Below, in pieces: positions 60,995 through 64,000 of a stretch of 64,000 nt of DNA; position 1 is the first letter of the stretch, and each line of letters opens with the position of its first letter. The stretch lies in the NCBI RefSeq assembly GCF_900110895.1, contig NZ_FOIQ01000002.1, positions 373,810-437,809 on the forward strand. Reading direction: 5' to 3'. The notes under the pieces are model-generated. The model worked only from the letters and a program-made list of their open reading frames with translations. It was not told the DNA's origin and did not search any database. The translations under genes were made by a program, and so were the position numbers. The DNA is from Prevotella aff. ruminicola Tc2-24. Lineage in GTDB: Bacteria; Bacteroidota; Bacteroidia; Bacteroidales; Bacteroidaceae.

Positions 60995-63349
60995 ATGAAC
61001 GTAATTACAAAGACCCTTCAATTGGCTGATGGACGTACCATTACCATTGAAACCGGGAAAGTGGCAAAACAGACCGACGGCTCCGTTGTTCTCCGTATGA
61101 ACAACACCGTATTGCTCGCCACTGTTTGTGCCGCAAAAGATGCAGTTCCCGGAACAGATTTTATGCCTTTGCAGGTAGATTATCGTGAACAGTACAGTGC
61201 AGCCGGTCGTTTCCCCGGCGGATTTACCAAGCGCGAAGGCAAGGCCAGCGACAACGAAATCCTGACATCACGACTGGTGGACCGTGTGCTCCGCCCGCTC
61301 TTCCCCTCTAACTATCATGCTGAGGTGTTTGTGAATGTGATGCTACTCTCCGCAGATGGTGTGGATCAGCCCGACGCTTTGGCTGGCTTTGCTGCCTCTG
61401 CTGCTTTGGCTTGTTCTGACATTCCTTTCGAGTGCCCGATCAGTGAAGTGCGCGTAGCCCGTGTCAACGGTGAGTATGTAATCGATCCTACCTTCGAGCA
61501 GATGAAGGAGGCCGACATGGATATCATGGTCGGTGCTTCTGCCGAAAACATCATGATGGTGGAAGGTGAGATGAAAGAGGTGTCAGAACAGGATATGATC
61601 GGCGCCCTCAAGGCAGCTATGGCTGCTATCAAGCCGATGTGTGAACTTCAGACGGAACTCTCCAAAGAGTTAGGTAAAGATGTGAAGCGCGAGTATGATC
61701 ATGAGGTGAACGATGAGGCTCTGCGTGAGCAGATGAACAAGGAGCTGTATCAACCCACCTACGACATCACTAAGCAGGCACTTGAGAAACAGGCACGTGC
61801 TGAGGCTTTCGATAAGATCCTTGCTGACTTCAAGGAGGCGTTCTTTGAGGCTCATCCCGAGATTACTGCTGATTCAGAGATTTGCAAGGACGAGTATGAG
61901 GCGATGATGGATCGCTACTACCACGATGTGATGCGTGATGCTATGCGTCGTTGTATTCTCGACGAGGGTATTCGTCTCGATGGTCGTAAAACTGACGAGA
62001 TTCGTCCTATCTGGTGCGAAGTTTCTCCGCTGCCTATGCCTCACGGAAGTTCTATCTTCACTCGTGGTGAGACACAGTCGCTGTCGACCTGTACCCTCGG
62101 TACAAAGCTCGACGAGAAGCTTGTTGACGATGTGCTGGAGCGCGGCTATCAGCGCTTCCTTCTCCACTATAATTTCCCCCCATTCTGTACGGGTGAGGCT
62201 AAGGCTCAGCGCGGTGTAGGTCGTCGTGAGATTGGTCATGGTCATCTGGCGTGGCGCGGTCTGAAGGGTCAGATTCCCGAGGACTTCCCTTACACGGTAC
62301 GTTTGGTCAGCCAGATTCTTGAGTCTAATGGCTCTTCTTCAATGGCTACTGTTTGTGCTGGTACGCTGGCTCTGATGGATGCTGGTGTGCCCATGAAGAA
62401 GCCTGTCTCGGGTATTGCTATGGGTCTGATTAAGAATCCCGGTGAGGACAAGTATGCAGTACTTTCCGATATCCTCGGTGATGAGGACCACCTGGGTGAT
62501 ATGGACTTCAAGACCACAGGAACGAAGGATGGTCTGACTGCTACTCAGATGGATATCAAGTGCGACGGTCTGTCGTTCGAGATTCTGGAGAAGGCACTCA
62601 TGCAGGCCAAGGCAGGTAGAGAACATATCTTGAAGTGCCTGACCGACACGATTGCTGAGCCTCGTGTAGAGATGAAGCCTCAGGTTCCCCGTATCGAGGC
62701 ATTCGATATTCCGAAGGAATTCATTGGTGCTGTTATTGGCCCGGGCGGAAAGATTATCCAGCAGATGCAGGAGGATACAGGTGCTACCATCACTATCGAT
62801 GAGGTCGAGGGTGTTGGCAAGGTACAGGTTTCTGCACCTAATAAAGAGAGTATCGACGCAGCTATTGCCAAGATCAAAGCCATTGTTGCGATTCCCGAGG
62901 TTGGTGAAATCTACGAGGGTACAGTCCGTAGCATCATGCCTTACGGTTGCTTCGTGGAGATTATGCCAGGTAAAGATGGTCTGCTCCATATCTCGGAGAT
63001 CGACTGGAAGCGTCTTGAGACTGTTGAGGAGGCCGGTATCAAGGAAGGTGACAAGATAAAGGTGAAGTTACTTGAGATCGATCCTAAGACGGGAAAGTAC
63101 AAGCTTTCTCATCGTGTGCTAATTGAAAAGCCTGAGGGATACGTTGAGCGTCCTGCCCGCGGAGAGCGCCGTGAGCGTGGCGATCGTAGTGGTGAGCGCC
63201 GCCGTCCTGAGCGTGGTGACCGTCGTAATAGTGAGCACCGTTCTCGTCCCGAGAGACAGCATGGTGAACAGAACGCACCAACACAGGAGGCTCCGGCAGA
63301 AAACCAGCCGAAGGACTTCAGTGATTCACTGGACAACATGGATTTCTAA
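60995..63349 (+). CDS. pnp: Polyribonucleotide nucleotidyltransferase (PNPase)
   Basis: 784 residues. Two RNase PH-like cores (first with [20 protein letters not shown]; second with [14 protein letters not shown] and [20 protein letters not shown]), then KH ([20 protein letters not shown]) and S1 ([20 protein letters not shown]) domains. The tail is a low-complexity Arg/Glu/Gly stretch of about 45 residues ([20 protein letters not shown]) and an acidic end, longer than in E. coli. The enzyme degrades RNA 3' to 5' with phosphate. A strong terminator follows. Confidence 0.97.
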   Translation: MNVITKTLQLADGRTITIETGKVAKQTDGSVVLRMNNTVLLATVCAAKDAVPGTDFMPLQVDYREQYSAAGRFPGGFTKREGKASDNEILTSRLVDRVLRPLFPSNYHAEVFVNVMLLSADGVDQPDALAGFAASAALACSDIPFECPISEVRVARVNGEYVIDPTFEQMKEADMDIMVGASAENIMMVEGEMKEVSEQDMIGALKAAMAAIKPMCELQTELSKELGKDVKREYDHEVNDEALREQMNKELYQPTYDITKQALEKQARAEAFDKILADFKEAFFEAHPEITADSEICKDEYEAMMDRYYHDVMRDAMRRCILDEGIRLDGRKTDEIRPIWCEVSPLPMPHGSSIFTRGETQSLSTCTLGTKLDEKLVDDVLERGYQRFLLHYNFPPFCTGEAKAQRGVGRREIGHGHLAWRGLKGQIPEDFPYTVRLVSQILESNGSSSMATVCAGTLALMDAGVPMKKPVSGIAMGLIKNPGEDKYAVLSDILGDEDHLGDMDFKTTGTKDGLTATQMDIKCDGLSFEILEKALMQAKAGREHILKCLTDTIAEPRVEMKPQVPRIEAFDIPKEFIGAVIGPGGKIIQQMQEDTGATITIDEVEGVGKVQVSAPNKESIDAAIAKIKAIVAIPEVGEIYEGTVRSIMPYGCFVEIMPGKDGLLHISEIDWKRLETVEEAGIKEGDKIKVKLLEIDPKTGKYKLSHRVLIEKPEGYVERPARGERRERGDRSGERRRPERGDRRNSEHRSRPERQHGEQNAPTQEAPAENQPKDFSDSLDNMDF

Positions 63350-63365
63350 TCAGTCCGTTCTCAAT

Positions 63366-63404
63366 AAATAAAGAGGGCGCTTCAATGAAGTGCCCTCTTT
63401 ATTT
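63366..63404. terminator. Bidirectional terminator after pnp
   Basis: An 18-pair stem (63366-63383 with 63387-63404) with AAATAAAGAGGGC/GCCCTCTTTATTT, loop of three. Serves pnp and the convergent glycan gene. Confidence 0.85.
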
Positions 63405-63422
63405 ATATATATAGGTATGAAC

Positions 63423-64000
63423 TTATGCAGATCTCCAAGGAAAATTGTGTCTTTTCTTTGTGAACCGACGAAGAAGGATACAATACCAGAAATAAGCCAT
63501 CTGGTAGAGGGTCTGAGAGTTCCACAGTTTCAAATACGAAGCGAAAGTGAAAGTCCATCGGTATGTTCTGGTCCTCACGTCAATGTCAATATGGGTTTTG
63601 TCCGTCTTGTATTTCCTGTCAAGCAGGAAATAGGCATATTTCAGGGCACCAAGTTGTGGCTTAGCATCTAGATTGCCTTCAATGAGAGGAATGATTTCCT
63701 CCTTTTCTTTAACGACGTAGCAAGCATCAAGTCCTTCGTACGCAGAGTGGCCTATCAAGATGGATGGTTTCCCCCAGTAGCTGGCCTCCACGCCAACAGA
63801 CGAACCGAACGAAATGACTTTCTCACAGGCATCAATCAGAGCATAGCTGCTGATTTTGCTCTCCGGTGCGATGACGGTCACGTTGGGGAAACTGTCATAT
63901 TGGTACAGGTCGGTATGATCTTTGTAGTTCACACCTTTCAGGTTCGGATGGATACGTAGATAGTAGTGGATGTTGGCAGGAGAATGACTGAAGATATATC
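63423..64000 (-). CDS. Polysaccharide biosynthesis protein, C-terminal part (cut by window edge)
   Basis: About 192 residues; the frame is open to the window edge, so the start lies outside. A visible segment reads YYLRIHPNLKGV, then SYALIDACEKVISFGSSVGV with EASYWGKPSILIG. The GSSVGVEAxYWGKP motif is found in capsule/LPS biosynthesis proteins of the GT-B-like or Kdo-transferase-related type. A basic C-terminal tail (LLRRFTKKRHNFPWRS) suggests membrane association. It may belong to a capsule or O-antigen locus further right. Confidence 0.7.
   Translation of the reverse strand, partial: YIFSHSPANIHYYLRIHPNLKGVNYKDHTDLYQYDSFPNVTVIAPESKISSYALIDACEKVISFGSSVGVEASYWGKPSILIGHSAYEGLDACYVVKEKEEIIPLIEGNLDAKPQLGALKYAYFLLDRKYKTDKTHIDIDVRTRTYRWTFTFASYLKLWNSQTLYQMAYFWYCILLRRFTKKRHNFPWRSA

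Noticed and set aside
1..64000. CRISPR arrays, transposons, prophage or rRNA genes
   Set aside because: Read through for regular spaced repeats, transposase-type proteins and rRNA; none found.

Overview
The window reads as a chromosomal segment of a Bacteroidota bacterium, most likely a Prevotella-type member of the Prevotellaceae. The basis is SusC/SusD pairs, S46 dipeptidyl peptidase, LruC/DUF4842-type lipoproteins, promoters of the Bacteroidota form (TTG/TTTG, about 20 bp, TAnnTTTG), AT-rich leaders without strong Shine-Dalgarno sites, and family-level similarity of nearly every protein. No phage, transposase, CRISPR array or rRNA was found. Both ends cut genes: a PfkB-type sugar kinase on the left and a polysaccharide-biosynthesis protein on the right.

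Layout. 1-6.7 kb: a partial sugar kinase divergent from a small polysaccharide-utilisation locus (GH28 polygalacturonase, SusC-like, SusD-like). 6.8-15.2 kb: one apparent five-gene operon with three consecutive membrane sensors sharing a Cache-type periplasmic domain. The first has no output domain, the second has a kinase dimerisation region whose phospho-accepting histidine is replaced and lacks the ATPase domain, and the third is a complete histidine kinase. They are followed by a GH92 alpha-mannosidase and a histidine acid phosphatase. 15.2-22.2 kb: M16 peptidase divergent from PfkB kinase plus flavodiiron protein, a LOG-type nucleotide phosphoribohydrolase, an exported flavodoxin and a DEAD-box helicase. 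22.2-30.1 kb (minus): GH2 glycosidase, S46 peptidase, flippase, nucleoside-recognition-domain transporter-like protein. 30.2-40.3 kb: five LruC/DUF4842-type lipoproteins, two of them near-copies in the middle, two with long beta-repeat domains, ending 18 bp from a tRNA(CAT).

40.4-49.6 kb: ribF and a CPBP protease; an ECF sigma factor with an overlapping partner; the minus-strand operon topA-aroK-speA-argB; a Nudix hydrolase. 49.7-55.1 kb: sialate O-acetylesterase and the lower cobalamin-loop genes (cobD on plus; cobC-cobU-cobT-cobS overlapping on minus). 55.2-59.3 kb: GH8 xylanase-type enzyme and a TonB-dependent receptor without SusD; tRNA-Val(GAC). 59.5-63.4 kb: a thioredoxin-fold lipoprotein lacking the CxxC pair, and pnp with a long leader rich in competing inverted repeats.

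Together the genes suggest a plant- and glycan-degrading gut or rumen commensal: pectin (GH28), mannose-containing glycans (GH92), xylo-oligosaccharides (GH8), galactosides or glucuronides (GH2) and acetylated sugars are targeted, while peptides are cut by S46. The two regions I consider most worth attention are the triple-sensor operon (6.8-15.2 kb) and the LruC lipoprotein array (30.2-40.3 kb). Functions beyond family level are inference from sequence and context; no database search was run.
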